Shown here piece after piece: positions 12,428 through 23,744 of a DNA stretch of 64,000 bases. The notes under the pieces are model-generated. The model saw only the letters and a list, made by a program, of their open reading frames with translations. It was not told the origin of the DNA and made no database searches. The stretch comes from Blakeslea trispora (lineage: Eukaryota > Mucoromycota > Mucoromycetes > Mucorales > Choanephoraceae), in assembly GCA_025331445.1 (NCBI GenBank), contig JAIWNE010000054.1, positions 153,449 to 217,448 of the forward strand, given 5' to 3'. The position numbers and the translations under genes are program-made. The number at the start of each line of letters is the position of its first letter. The first letter of the stretch is position 1.

Positions 12428-13627
12428 ATGAAAGCTTCTTTCCTCTCTATTATTGTTGCTGCTGCTGCTATTGTCTCTGCTGCTCCTCAAGCCACTACTG
12501 AGTCTACTTCCACACCAACCACTCCAGGTGCTTCTCAAAGTGGACCTCTTTCTCTCACTGCACCCCTTCAAGGATCTACTTGGACTATCGGCAACCAAGA
12601 AACTGTCAGTTGGCAAAACGTTCAAGACAATATCGGCAAAGTCTTAATCAACTTGATGCAAGGTGATCCTAATGCTCTCAAGCTGGTCCAGACTTTAGCA
12701 CAAGATGTAGATGCTTCTCTTGGCAACACAACCGTAACTGTTCCCGAAAATGTGACAGCTGGAAACGATTATGCATTGGCTGTAGGAACAGATCCCAGTC
12801 AGATGGCCTATATTGGTGGAATGGCAATTTCCAGCGAAAACAACAGTACTGACTCGGATGTAAGCGCTGGTACAACCGCATCTGTTGACACTGGTGCTGT
12901 ATCTGAAGACTCTACTACTGGCGCTGGCGCTGAAGATTCTACTGCTGGTGCCGAAGACTCAACTACCGAAACCGGTGCCGAAGACTCAACCACTGAAGCT
13001 AGTGCTGAAGATTCTACTGCTGGTGCTGAAGATTCTACTGCTGGTGCTGAAGACTCAACCACTGAAACTGGTGCTGATACCCAAGAATTTTCTAACGGTG
13101 TCGATGCTAACACTCAAGAATCTTCTACTGGTGTTGATGCTCAAGAATCTGCTACTGGCGCTGATGCTCAAGAACTCAATACTGATGCCAATACCGAAAG
13201 TAACAACCATGCCAAGCGACAAGCTGAAGAAACTGAAACCGAAAATTCTCCTGTCTCTTCTGCCATCTCTAGAGCTGCTGGTGCTGCTTCTTCCGCTGTT
13301 GCTGGTGTCACATCAGTCGGTGAAACAGGTACTTCTGCTGTTGCTGGTGGTGCTTCTTCTGCTGTAAGTGGAGCTGGTTCTGCTGCCACTGGTGCCCCTA
13401 CTGCTGCTGGTTCTGTAGGCGCTGCTATCACTTCTGCTGCTGCCTCTGCTGGCGCTGCTGCTTCCTCTGCTGTTGGATCTGCTGCTAATTCTGCTGCCTC
13501 TGCTGCTGGAACTGCTGCTGCTCGTCCTTCTGCATCAAGCCCTGGAAACACCTCTGGTGCTGGCCGCAACTTGGCTTCCGGTATTGCTTTGGCCGTCCCT
13601 GCCATCGCCGCTCTTGTCTTCGCTTAA
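12428..13627 (+). CDS. KRE9/KNH1-like Ser/Thr-rich GPI-anchored cell-wall protein
   Basis: Predicted secreted, GPI-anchored surface protein. Single exon, 399 residues. A signal peptide (MKASFLSIIVAAAAIVSAAP) leads into a KRE9/KNH1-type beta-rich domain at about 36-130 (LSLTAPLQGSTWTIGNQETVSW, DASLGNTTVTVPENVTAGNDYALAVGTDPS). Then come seven short EDST-containing repeats at about 158-215 and related NTQES/DAQES repeats. A dibasic AKR|QAEE site near residue 262 resembles a Kex2 site. The last third is Ala/Ser/Gly-rich and ends in a hydrophobic tail (ASGIALAVPAIAALVFA), typical for GPI attachment. The role in wall glucan assembly is inferred from the family; copy number of the repeats probably varies between strains. 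Confidence 0.85.
   Translation: MKASFLSIIVAAAAIVSAAPQATTESTSTPTTPGASQSGPLSLTAPLQGSTWTIGNQETVSWQNVQDNIGKVLINLMQGDPNALKLVQTLAQDVDASLGNTTVTVPENVTAGNDYALAVGTDPSQMAYIGGMAISSENNSTDSDVSAGTTASVDTGAVSEDSTTGAGAEDSTAGAEDSTTETGAEDSTTEASAEDSTAGAEDSTAGAEDSTTETGADTQEFSNGVDANTQESSTGVDAQESATGADAQELNTDANTESNNHAKRQAEETETENSPVSSAISRAAGAASSAVAGVTSVGETGTSAVAGGASSAVSGAGSAATGAPTAAGSVGAAITSAAASAGAAASSAVGSAANSAASAAGTAAARPSASSPGNTSGAGRNLASGIALAVPAIAALVFA
12903..13080 (+). repeat. tandem coding repeat (EDST units)
   Basis: Seven imperfect units of 21-30 nt each encode EDST plus a short Ala/Gly/Thr spacer (AEDSTAG, AEDSTTETG). The units share near-identical codons, which suggests recent duplication. They lie inside the KRE9-like gene, between its folded domain and the Kex2-like site. 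Confidence 0.75.
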
Positions 13628-14126
13628 TTTGAGAAGTAATATATCCTTCGTCACATACTCGTAGAAAAAACATCATATTATTTTTGCTTTGCTTATTTAT
13701 TGATTATCAAACCCATAACAGCATCATGTACAATTCTCTCATAAAATAAAATAAAATCATACTTTTTCTTTTAATTGATATAGTAATCGATATAAATCAC
13801 CATTTTCTTTTTCTATTTTATTGAGTCTAGACTTGTAAAAGTATGAAGATTTTCTTCATAATGCAACTTAGTCCGTACTTATCTGTATGTCTAATTGTAC
13901 TTTTGTCAAATAGACATAACAACCTACAAAACAAAAAGAATTCATACATAAGAATGTCACAACGATAAACTGTATCTTATCCTAAGAGAAGGCGACAACA
14001 ATGAAATCAATAGACACTTTATTACAAAAAAAAAAAAGGACAGCAAAAAGTATACCAGTTCTAAATAAATTGTACAGACATTACACACACACACACATAC
14101 ATGGAATTAAAGTTTTTTTTTTTTAT
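13628..14126. other. convergent intergenic region
   Basis: 3' flanks of the KRE9-like gene and OXA1. AT-rich with a short (CA)n run at about 14085-14097. No gene or RNA recognised. Confidence 0.5.
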
Positions 14127-15486
14127 CTAAAATCTACGCTTGGCAGCTCTTCTGGCAGCAGCAGCAGCTTGTTGTCTTTCACGAACAGCTCTCTCCTTTT
14201 CCAACTTTTCATAGTGCACTTGTTGATCCTTAAAGTTTTCCATGAAACCCTTGGTGTTCTTTTGAAGTTCTTCAGGGCGTTTCTTTAGTTGAGGAATATT
14301 CAAGACCTTACGAATAGAAGGATTCTTGAGAGCCAGAATTTGACCAATAGAGAAAAAGTTGGAAGTAACCCAATAGACAAAGACACCACTGGGCATCCAA
14401 GCAGTGAAAGGAACCATCAAAACAGTAAGACCACGGAACACATTCTTCATGCCCTTACTTTGAGGATTAGCAGCACCAGCTTCAGTGCCAGCTTCCAATA
14501 CAGCCATCACACCCAAAGCACTGACAGCAGGAAGAACGTAGTAAGGATCCTTCTCAGACAGATCAGTGAACCATAACAAACCTTGGTCTTGTAAGCCAGG
14601 CACAGGGACTTCAGCCATGCTACGGATGGCCATGAAGAAGGAGATCATGACAGGCATCTGAATTAAGGGAAGGCCCATGGACTTCATGGGATGACATTCG
14701 TTCTTTTTAAACAATGTCTGGATTTCCTGTGTATATTTGCCTGTGGCCAAGGAATCGCCCTGCGATTGAGCTGACTTGAGGTTATCCATAATACGTGTCA
14801 CTTCAGGGTTGATGTTCATCAGGCGAGCGTTGTTTCTCTGGATCTTGATCATCAATGGCAAGAGAGCAAGACGAACAGCTACAGTAGCCATGGCAATAGT
14901 ACCCCACCATGGTAGACCACTGTAGATGTGAATGTATTCAAACATGGCTTCTAAACCGCCCACAGGTGTAAAATTACATAGCCCAAGTGCTTTGAAATCG
15001 CCAATTTGTGCAGTAGCATTGACCAATGCGTCAGGCGAGGTGGTCTGTGTAGCTTGTTGAATCAATTCCTTGGCAGAGTCTGTCAAGGTCTCGTTTTCAA
15101 CTTTATCAGAGGCTTCTGTGCTAAGGTGGCGAACGTTAATAGCTGACATGTTGCCGAGGATGCGTGCTTGATTGTTCTTCACTGCTCTTTGTGCGATCAT
15201 GCTTAAGGGTTGGATCTTTCTGCTGTTAGATAATAATCCTGTTGACATCTTTTCGATACATGTTAGTTGGATAAAGAAGAAGCAAAGGGCATTGTTGTTC
15301 GTTTTATCGCTAAATGTCCTTTGTTATCAAAAGAAAAAAAAAAAAGCTTACCATGCGAGAAGCATTGGCAGTTTGTGCAATACGACCTAAAGCACTATGT
15401 AAACTTAGTAATGTATTCTCAGTTTAACTTCAGAAATCAAACATGACTCACTTCTTGTTGACAAAGCGACCAGAGAATCTAAGCAT
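14127..15486 (-). CDS. OXA1: mitochondrial inner-membrane insertase OXA1
   Basis: Inserts mitochondrially and nuclear encoded proteins into the inner membrane and is needed for cytochrome oxidase and ATP synthase F0 assembly. Exons 15452-15486, 15352-15394 and 14127-15248 give 399 residues. The N-terminus (MLRFSGRFVNKNALGRIAQT) is basic and hydroxylated, as expected of a presequence; the first two exons are short and were joined by frame. The YidC/Oxa1 core runs from about residue 120: GLPWWGTIAMATVAVRLALL, IKIQRNNARL, GLPLIQMPVMISFFMAIR, a GLLWFTDLSEKDPYYVLP loop, and VFVYWVTSNFFSIGQ. The C-terminus is strongly basic (QQAAAAARRAAKRRF), matching the ribosome-binding matrix tail. It is divergent from ATP11. 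Confidence 0.95.
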
Positions 15487-15737
15487 GATATAGGTCTGTA
15501 AAGAGAGGGAGTAAAGAAAAGAGTACCTTAACAAAAGAATCCACAGCTTCATTTTACCCCAGTTTATTCATGCCCCGCCTCTAGGATTCAGAAAAAAATA
15601 AAAAAGCAAGTCCTTAGACAAGTCACGTACGCAGCGAGTAGAATGATTTGAAACTGTCAAAATCCAGATAGAGAAATTCTGGCCCTGGGGGGAATCCTTT
15701 TTTCTATTTTTTTTTTCTATTATTTGCATTTTACATT
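15487..15737. promoter_or_regulatory. bidirectional promoter of OXA1 and ATP11
   Basis: Only 251 bp separate the two start codons, so both genes must share this region or have overlapping promoters. A T-rich tract sits directly before the ATP11 start. No specific binding site is claimed. Confidence 0.6.
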
Positions 15738-16790
15738 ATGCTTTCTCGTATCTCGCGCCAAATCACCAGCCATGTTGGTGCTTACCGTAAAAATGCCTAT
15801 GCCACCTTACAAAACAACATCTTGGGTTCAAGAACAGGTAAGAATATAACAAGCGAGAGCCGAGAAGAAAACATGACAAGCTAACATTATCATTGTTTAT
15901 TAGTTCAGAATAGATTTTTGAATGCACAAGTCCGCCCAATTGACTTTGAAAGTAAATATGCCGATAAGATTAAAGATATGGCCAAGAAGTAAGTCAACAT
16001 TTGATTTCCTAGTTGACATTTTGTTGATCGATTCAATAGGCAAGGATTAACAGTAGAGGAATTAAAGCAGAAGATGAAAGACGATGCCCTTAAGAGATTT
16101 AAAGCAGCTCAACCCAAGCCAGTGGAACCCAAGGTTGCTAAAGAGACCGTCAAGAAAGCGAGTGCATCTACTATCGCAGCTAAATCCAAGTTGCCTTATG
16201 ACTCTTCTGCACCTACATTAGATAAGTTTGTAAAGCTTGAATTATTGGAACAGGAAACACCCGAGAACATTGAGAAAATTTGGAATGCAGGTCATGCCAA
16301 CAAGGATTGTATTACAGCTGCCATTCCAGCTGATGTTTACAACAAGCTCTATGAACGTGGCCAAAAGTACCCAATGGTAAGTTTAGAGCAAAACAACTAC
16401 TTTCTTGTCTCATGTTTTGTATGTTAGTTTGTTGTCCCTATGCCTCGTGAAGAAGGTGTCGAATTCTTTTTCCTTCAATTCAACTTTAACCAGTGCAACT
16501 TCACTTCCTTATTGGAATACAAGACAAAGGGAACCGAAGCTAGACCTTTCTTGACCTTAACACACTTTACTGAATTGCAAGACTCAAAGGGCATTGTGTT
16601 AATGAAGGGTGATATTAATGATGATCCTCGTATGATCACTACTGCTAATGCACAATTCTTGGCATTTGCTCTTCAACAATTCTACGTAACTGGTGGACCA
16701 GACAAGTTGAAGTTGGTCGAAAAGTTCCACACTGCACCTGGACAATTTGATTTCAATGAACTTATTAAAGCTGTTGAAACTGTTGTTTAA
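15738..16790 (+). CDS. ATP11: F1-ATPase assembly chaperone ATP11 (ATPAF1)
   Basis: Mitochondrial matrix chaperone that binds free F1 beta subunits during assembly of the F1 head. Exons 15738-15837, 15904-15988, 16040-16376 and 16428-16790 give 294 residues, usual for the family. The N-terminus (MLSRISRQITSHVGAYRKNA) is an amphipathic presequence. Family signatures follow: KYADKIKDMAKK, LDKFVKLELLEQETPENIEKIW, AAIPADVYNKLYERGQKYP, VVPMPREEGVEFFFLQF and SKGIVLMKGDI. All four splice junctions close in frame. It precedes the YL1 gene by 101 bp on the same strand. Confidence 0.93.
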
Positions 16791-16891
16791 GTCTTGTAGA
16801 AGTCACATTTTTTTTTAAAAAAAAGAAAAAGAATAAATATGCATTTTCTCTCTTTTCTTTCTCGATATTTGACCTGTTTTTTTTTCTATTC

Positions 16892-18221
16892 ATGTCACTT
16901 GTTCAAGAGAGAGAAAGGCGTGCTAACGCTGGTAGTCGGTAAGGTGTCGACCTACTTTTGTTCCTCTAAGATAGCTTATTCTGTCGTTTAATAGCATGCG
17001 TGCACTACTCAATCAAGAAGAAGATATGGAAGAGTTGTTTGAATATCAAGAAAATGACGAAGAAGAAGATACGGCGTTTTCTGGTAAAAAAAAAAATCGA
17101 CATTTGATTTACATGAGTATGCTCACCTGTTTATTGTGTCTAAAGCTAATGAAATGGAAGAAGATGAAGATAAAGTGGATTCTGATTTTGATTTAGATTC
17201 TTCAGAAGGAGAACAAGAGCATATTGAAGAAGGAAGACAAATGGATAAACAAATTGCCTTGGATGAAAAGAAGGTGAAAGAGAGAGAGAAAAAAAAAGAG
17301 GAAAGGGGGAGGGGTTTGAAGTAATAGACTAACAGTTCTTTCCTTCTTTAGGCGCGTAAAGCAGCTACTTTTCATCCCTCTTCTACTGTACCAAAACAGC
17401 CAACCAAAAAACCAGTAGAGAAACGCAAAAGACCTATTGTAGAAGAACCAACAGAAGAGCGTACAATTCGTTATTCTTCTCGAAAAAACACTATTTTGAA
17501 TCGAATTCTAGTTGAAGATCAATTAAGGGAAAGCGAAAAACGAAGAGTAAGTTTATCTGCTTGATTCATAGATATATGATAGCTTACTTGATTCGGCCTT
17601 TTCCCACTTCTTTCCTAGGCGTTGTTACCTAAAAGAGATCGACCTGTGGTCAACAAACTGACTCAAGAAGAATTATTAGCTGAGGCAGTTATCACAGAAG
17701 AAACCAACAAAAACTCCCTTTTGGAATGGCAACAAAAGGAAGCAGAGAGAAAAGAAAATGCGAAAAAGACGGACAAAAAGGGTATTGTGGGTCCCTTTAT
17801 TCGATATCATTCCTTTACAGATGCACTTCAAATCAAAAGCGCAGATCCAGAGTCTTCCATGGTGTATGATTTGGATGCTATGGGCAGGACACTGATGACA
17901 TTCGTGGAAGAGGACGATCTTCAAGAATATGACCCAGAAGAGAGGGAACGAGAAGTAGGTATTGATCAGTTGGGCATGATTCATCATCTGTCTGAATGGT
18001 TTGAGAAACTGCCCAAGCCGAACAAGCCTATTGTTTGTCCAATCAATGGGGATCTTGCTAAATATCGTGATCCTTCTTCAGATGTTCCTTATGCTGATGT
18101 AAAGTCATATCAGGCAATCAAATCATGTTTGAGTCATGAAACCAGATGGTCTCCTATTAGCCATCTTTATTTAGGTCGTTCACCTAGTGCTAAAGGAGTC
18201 CCAGAGGGATTTGATGCCTAG
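16892..18221 (+). CDS. VPS72: YL1/VPS72 subunit of the SWR1-type chromatin remodeller
   Basis: Nuclear histone chaperone subunit that binds H2A.Z-H2B for exchange into nucleosomes. Five exons: 16892-16938, 16995-17083, 17146-17273, 17352-17546 and 17619-18221, giving 353 residues. The start MSLVQERERRANAGSRM matches the ERRANAG motif that opens YL1 proteins. An acidic stretch follows (EEEDTAFS, EEDEDKVDSDFDLDSSEGE), then a basic segment (KKPVEKRKRP, TIRYSSRKNTILNRI). The C-terminal YL1 domain is recognisable by CPINGDLAKYRDPSSDVPYA followed by SYQAIK. The acidic region is shorter than in animals. Family identity is clear. Confidence 0.88.
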
Positions 18222-18940
18222 GTCTTACTATTCAATTATCAAAGATACCCTATTACTTTTCTTTTCTTTTTTGTCAATAAATCACATGAACAACATTGCT
18301 TTCCTTTTCTCTATAGAGGAAAAATTTACTTGTATAAACTGCATTAGTTTTGGTGAGCTTTTATCTAGACTAGACATGATTGAAAAGTTAAAGTAGATAG
18401 CACATACGCACAGAACCAAATACTTTTCGAGTTGTACAGTGTAACTTCAAGCAACAGAAAAATAAGGAGGCCTGTTAAAGCAAGTCAAGAATCAGCTCTA
18501 CAGAAGGCTTGGCTGGTTTCATCTTGGGTCCGCAACTCTTGTATGTGCTGGCCAAATTCCAATCGTCTATAGTAAAGCAAGTTTTCATCATACATATAGT
18601 TTTATCATATACATGCAAGGACTATGGTAAAAAATTTGAAGACCTCAAAAAGGAGGTTTTGAGGGATCAATTTCAATTTGAGAAATCAGTAAAGCATCAA
18701 TCGCACAGCTGTCTAGCTTTATTTATTGAAATACAAAAGAAAGAGGCAATGGGAATAAATAGAAATTGCAGCATTACTAATGAAAGTAATACAAAATAGA
18801 GACATAAACGATCTAGGAGATTATGTATTATGATATAGATAGAATTGTTCAGTGAAATTGCAAAGTGTTTGCAGAGAAAAGAAAAGACAAGGACAATGAA
18901 GAGCCTGTAGGCAATTTATAAACTTGAAAGAAATAGAAAG
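18222..18940. other. intergenic region with an exon-like scrap on the minus strand
   Basis: Tail-to-tail space between YL1 (+) and the STIMATE-family gene (-). A minus-strand patch is listed separately. A 96-codon + frame at 18509-18799 overlaps it and resembles no known protein. Confidence 0.45.
18475..18566 (-). pseudogene. orphan terminal-exon-like fragment
   Basis: On the minus strand a good acceptor (TTTACTATAG) is followed by codons for DWNLASTYKSCGPKMKPAKP and a TAA. A possible upstream exon (about 18613-18700) joins through a 46-nt intron, giving LLFEVFKFFTIVLAYDWN. The upstream frame closes at a stop soon after, so no full gene is visible. Family unknown; perhaps a gene relic. Confidence 0.3.
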
Positions 18941-19921
18941 CTACAGTGACAGGCACTGCTTAGGAGGCGAAGCTAATAATGGCGTTTGTTCATTATGATC
19001 GATATATACAGGTATTGTCGCTGATGAGGGCGAGTTTAATTTGAGTTCATTGTTTGATGGGCGAAGGTTGTGCTGTACTTTGAGAATAGTGTCTGTCAAC
19101 CAAAATTGAAGTGCATTCATGACAAGTGGAAAGCTATTTTCAGAAATTAGATAAAAGAAAAGTTTGATTCGTTGCCCAGATTTCTTACATAAGCATAACA
19201 AACACCAACTGAAGCCGAGGTCGACCTTTTGTCCAACTAAGGGCAAGTTCACCTAGTTTCACTAACCAGGGGGAATACATCAAAAACACACAAAGACACA
19301 GTTTTGTCAATATCGCTGCTGATAGGAATACTGTCATCTGACGAAGCCATCGAGAGCATCTTTGTCTGAAGGGTGGTGGTCCATAATCGCCTGTAGCTCC
19401 ACCACAATTCACGTGAAGTCGTTCTAGTGCACGATACAAAAGCTGAAGCCAACACCATAGAATAAAAACGCCTAGTGTGGTATCGATCGCCAAATTCAGA
19501 AAATACCACACACATGAATTTTGTGGTCTAAATGATTGAACAATTGCTGCGTAACTGATGCCAATGTTGATAAAGTGAATCATGCCTGCACCAATAAACT
19601 GTTTGCTGACATCGAGTGCCCTTTATCATAGAGATAGAGAAGTATGTTTGAGTAAAAAAAGAACGACAAAGAAAAAAAAAGAGATAGAAAATGATCAAAT
19701 CAACAACTAAATGATGACAAGAACCTAGCAATAAATTACATATATTTTCTTTACCATATTTGTATTGGCCTTTGAGGCGATTCATAAGCTCTTTTGTATA
19801 TTAGTGTTATCAAGACAGTTAAGAATAAAACAAGCTGTATCACCAAGCCAAAGCCGTCCATCAATTGACAGCTATCTTCATCTTTTATTGAAAAAGATGG
19901 TTCAATTGAGCTCCATAGCAT
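18941..19921 (-). CDS. STIMATE-family vacuolar/ER multipass membrane protein
   Basis: Multi-spanning membrane protein of the STIMATE (TMEM110/fungal vacuolar membrane protein) family; the animal member regulates STIM calcium signalling at ER-plasma membrane contacts, and the fungal role is unclear. Exons 19755-19921, 19189-19620 and 18941-19133 give 263 residues. Visible signatures: CQLMDGFGLVIQLVLFLTVL, then SPQRPIQIWALDVSKQFIGA across the first splice, CVWYFLNLAIDTTLGVFILW, and VFVMLIFPLVMNALQFWLTD across the second splice. About five hydrophobic segments are present. The start MLWSSIEPSF is the best in-frame methionine. A donor-like CTAGCA|GTAAGT near 20099 could mark an additional 5' exon beginning MEISAMSLF, but I could not join it in frame. 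Confidence 0.82.
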
Positions 19922-21080
19922 TTGAGATTTTGAGATAATGATGCGGAGGTAAACACAACGATAAGAATTTAGAAAAAGAAAGGAGAAAGAAAGAGAGAAA
20001 CAGCAAATAACTGTTTCGTCTCTTATCATCTGTGTTTTGGCTCAAGTCACACGCAAAATGTATGTTTTTCAAATAAAAGAAAAATATGACGAAACTTACT
20101 GCTAGACAATAAGATTCTATTGTTGTTTCAAATAGGCTCATAGCTGATATTTCCATTTCATCCGGATTACAGGCACTTTTTTTTTGTCTCTGCACCTTGT
20201 GGTCAATATACACATGAACATCTTTTTATTTTCACTAGCTCACGATTGAAATGTTGAAAGCAGTGACGGCATGTAATGAACATTTTCACTAAAAAAAATT
20301 TATTTGATCTGAAATAACTGCTCTAATTTTCTTATTTAGGCTTTTCCTTATCTGTCGCAATATTTTCATCATTGCATTTTCTCGTAAGCTTTTCTGCCAT
20401 TTTCTTTTTTGCAAGTAGATGATGATCATAATACACTTTACTAACCATTTAAAGACATTGCTATAAAATTAACTATTTTACAATGAACTTTACCCCAAGA
20501 TATATACACGTTACTTCAAGTAGCGCGTTCTATAGTAGAGAAAGAAAATGCACCGTTGAGACAGAATTTGATTCACGTTATTATGGCTAAAAGAAAATGA
20601 AGTTGGAATGGAATTGTGTTGACCTTGTTCATCATGCAACTTCTCTTTAAATAGTGCATTGATCATGCAAGTGGATTTTGTTTGTCGGTGAACTAGTCAA
20701 CCAATCAAATATCAGCAAACATCCTTAAGGAGTTCAAATTTTTGATTAAAGTCGGTTCAACTTGGATATACAAAGTTTTGATTTTTTGAAAGTACAAGGC
20801 CTTATGAAGGGGCCTCATCGGGTCAAAAGAATAGAAAAATCCGAGCAGTTTGCAGCTGTAATGGTCTACACTGTTATATATGTGTACAAACATGTGTACG
20901 ATACATTCCATGTGTATCGTGTCCTTAATTGTTAAACATGGTACAAAATAGACATATGCTGAGAGTTTCTCTTGTTGATGATACATCCCTGTTTATTTGA
21001 ATCATATTACCTCAGGAAAAAACATTATATTCTATTTTCATCAAGATAAAATTCATGTTGACTTTTTTTTTCTTTTTTTT
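19922..21080. other. intergenic region, nothing recognised
   Basis: Upstream of the STIMATE-family gene and downstream of the hydrolase gene. AT-rich, with short open frames only; no family, RNA or repeat recognised. Confidence 0.5.
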
Positions 21081-22536
21081 TTATTGAATGAATAAAGTGT
21101 CAATAGCCTTTCTATCTTCTACTGTAAGCTTGGAGAGATCAGTGAAGAGAGATGAATTTGAATTGGGTGAATCTGTATCAAATGAGGAACTGTTTTCCAA
21201 ATGATCGTCATCATATTCTTCCTTCACTATACCTAATCCTCTATCTCGAGGAGGTAATGAGATAGGAGAGACAGGCTTTGGAGCGACTCGAGTAGGACCA
21301 CCAATGGCTCTGTAGCAAAAATCAGCGAATGTATGATCGGCTCGTCTTATTGTCTCTTTATCCTTCACAACCTCGCGCACACAAAACCAGTCGTGCACAT
21401 TGGGTTCCATGACTGTTTGCCATGACACATCATCATCTTGGACTTTCTTTGCCAATTGAAGGGCATCATCCCTTAATACCTCGAATTCACCAATATACAT
21501 CAATACCTCAGGTGGTAGAAATGCCTTGAATCCTGTCTGAAGTTTAGCAATACCCAAGATATATAAACCATCTTGATCTTCTTCGTCTTCCGCGTCATGA
21601 TCTTGAGGCTGCGAATTCTGTAATGATAAAGAAGAATTGGAAGCATGATAGGATGAGGGAAAATAATCATTTTTGACTACTTTTGCTGTATGATAAGTGA
21701 TATAATCGTACTTTTGGTTCTCTTTCCAAGATGCAGATGTCGTTTCATCTGTCACAAGAGGCGATATTAAGACTGCACCGGCCGGTCTAGGTAATTCGTT
21801 CAAGATGGCGCCATCTTCTTCTTCCGTCACAATTTCAAACATACTGGGATCATGTGTAATAAATAGCATTTCAAGCAGTAATGCAGACCCGGCTGAGTCC
21901 CCCATCACCACCACTTTTTCGTGGTTTACACCTAATTTATGAACCAGATGTTCGTAGGCCCGTACTACATCCTCCACAGGGCTTGGGTAACGATACTCTG
22001 GTGCTAATCTGGGTTCAGCATGAGTACAAAGTTCGAGGCTCTTTTGGTTTTTGTTTACCTATAATCAATACTCATAATCATACAGGAGAGACCATATTTC
22101 TCTTTCAAGATCTGAATCCAACTGATCATTGTATCCATATACATTGTACAGCTGCCAATACGAAATCCACCGCCTATTTTTTTTTTTTTTGTATTTGAAA
22201 GATCGAGAAATTAGAGTTTTATAATGTCTGTTTACATAAATGTATATAAATACCATGAACATAAAATAAAACCACATCCGCTTCATATACTCGTTTCATA
22301 AGCGCTTCTCTATCTAAGTGATGAATTTGATGTCCAATCCAACAACCAGACCAATCTTGAGGAACTTTAGGGTCCAGCTTGACTCGATAAATCCATGGTC
22401 GATGGCACGTTCTGGCTTTCGTGATTTCGTTCAGAATAAGTCGAGCTGCTGGTACAGGCATGGCGAATACTTTTCGGAGTACTTTGATGACTGCCTTTGG
22501 AGGCAATTTTCTTAGCTTGGATCGAATACTGTTCAT
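21081..22536 (-). CDS. hormone-sensitive-lipase-type alpha/beta hydrolase
   Basis: Predicted esterase/lipase or sterol-acetyl hydrolase of the HSL/arylacetamide-deacetylase family. Exons 22254-22536, 22059-22173 and 21081-22008 give 441 residues. The oxyanion-hole HGG motif is built across the first splice (FYVHGGFRIGSCTMY). The second splice restores SIDYRLAPEYRYPSPVEDV, a strong family signature. The nucleophile is Ser in VVMGDSAGSALLL. Acid and histidine candidates are Asp in EVLRDDALQLA and His in EPNVHDWF, so the catalytic triad looks intact. A C-terminal extension of about 75 residues is rich in Pro, Asp and Ser. An Asp/Glu-rich loop (DHDAEDEEDQDG) interrupts the cap region. No signal peptide; substrate unknown. 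Confidence 0.88.
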
Positions 22537-23744
22537 TTTTGAATTATTTTGTTGTATAAAAGGAAATCTACGCGAAAGTAAAGTAAATAAAGAAGAAGAA
22601 AAGAAAAAGAAAACAGACAAGAAGAAGAAAATAAAAAGACCTGAATTAAGGTAACACGATTAAATAAAGTAGAGGAAGTGACACAAAGGGTTCAGAACAG
22701 CATTGATTTGTATCACACCAATTTACATCTTTGCGGTTTTTTTTTTTTCAAGTTCCCCAAACAAGGTTAATACTTGACTGTCGCAAAATCAATCAAAACT
22801 TTGATCCCTAAAGTCAAAGAAGAGAGGGCTTTTGGGATCAAATGGAACACTCTCACATTATGCGTACCCTTGAACGAGTACTAACCTGCACTTCTCTTTT
22901 AACTCGTTGCTAGTGCCGACGGTGTTGGCGGTGTGTTCCTCCCCCCCTTTTTTTAGCCCCCAAAAAAAGAGAGTCAGTATAAATTAGTTTTTGTTGTCAT
23001 CTAGAATCAAGCAATGATGATGATGTCTCTAGACAAGAACTCTTTGATACCCCTATACTATTGAATGGGGGAGATAGAGATACGTGTCTCCTCATAAGCT
23101 CACAGAAGGGTGTTTTTTTTATGCCATCAAAGGCAAAAAAAAAGAAAGCCTTTTGAGTTCGACACCATGTTCTATTGCTTTTGCTTGCTTGTCATTCAAG
23201 TGGTCCATTTTACCCCGATAAAAACATTGAAAAAACTGACAAACCCCAACAGAAAAAACAGAAGATCTTCCAACTGCTCAGACTCAAAAAAAAAAGACAT
23301 GGTGGTACAATCCACAAAGATAAACACAAATCATGCTATTGGAAAACCACATAGTTCCTCTCACTCACACATAAATGATTGAGCAACACGGAATATAGCA
23401 TAGTAACGTATTGTATGCACTACTTTCAAAGGACCATGGATATATTAGTTGGAGTATTGACTAAAATAACATACTTTGATGCAATCTATCATGCTTATCA
23501 CCTTTAAGAAGATGATCGAATAAAGTATAAAACATTGCTGCATATGCCTGTCATGTTTTACCCTCCCAACTTTCTCAAATACATCTTTTCGGTCTAAATT
23601 TTGATCGTTTGTCTACACCAACATAATCCATCATAAAGCTTTTTCATCCCTTTATATGAGAATATAGCCAAGTTTTATATATTCAAAAAAAAGGGGGGGG
23701 GTATTTATTTTGTATTTCGAACCTATCCTATTGGCCCTAATAAC
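22537..23744. other. intergenic region with homopolymer runs
   Basis: 1.2 kb between two minus-strand genes. It contains a C-run near 22940 and a G9 run at 23693-23701 close to the 3' end of the next gene. No gene recognised. Confidence 0.5.

Noticed and set aside
12808..13605. Long minus-strand open frames opposite the KRE9-like gene
   Set aside because: They mirror the simple, repeated Ala/Ser/Thr codons of the sense gene and have no start context, splice pattern or family features.
22654..23400. Short + strand frames such as 23110-23382
   Set aside because: Lysine- and serine-rich translations of A-runs, with no family resemblance.
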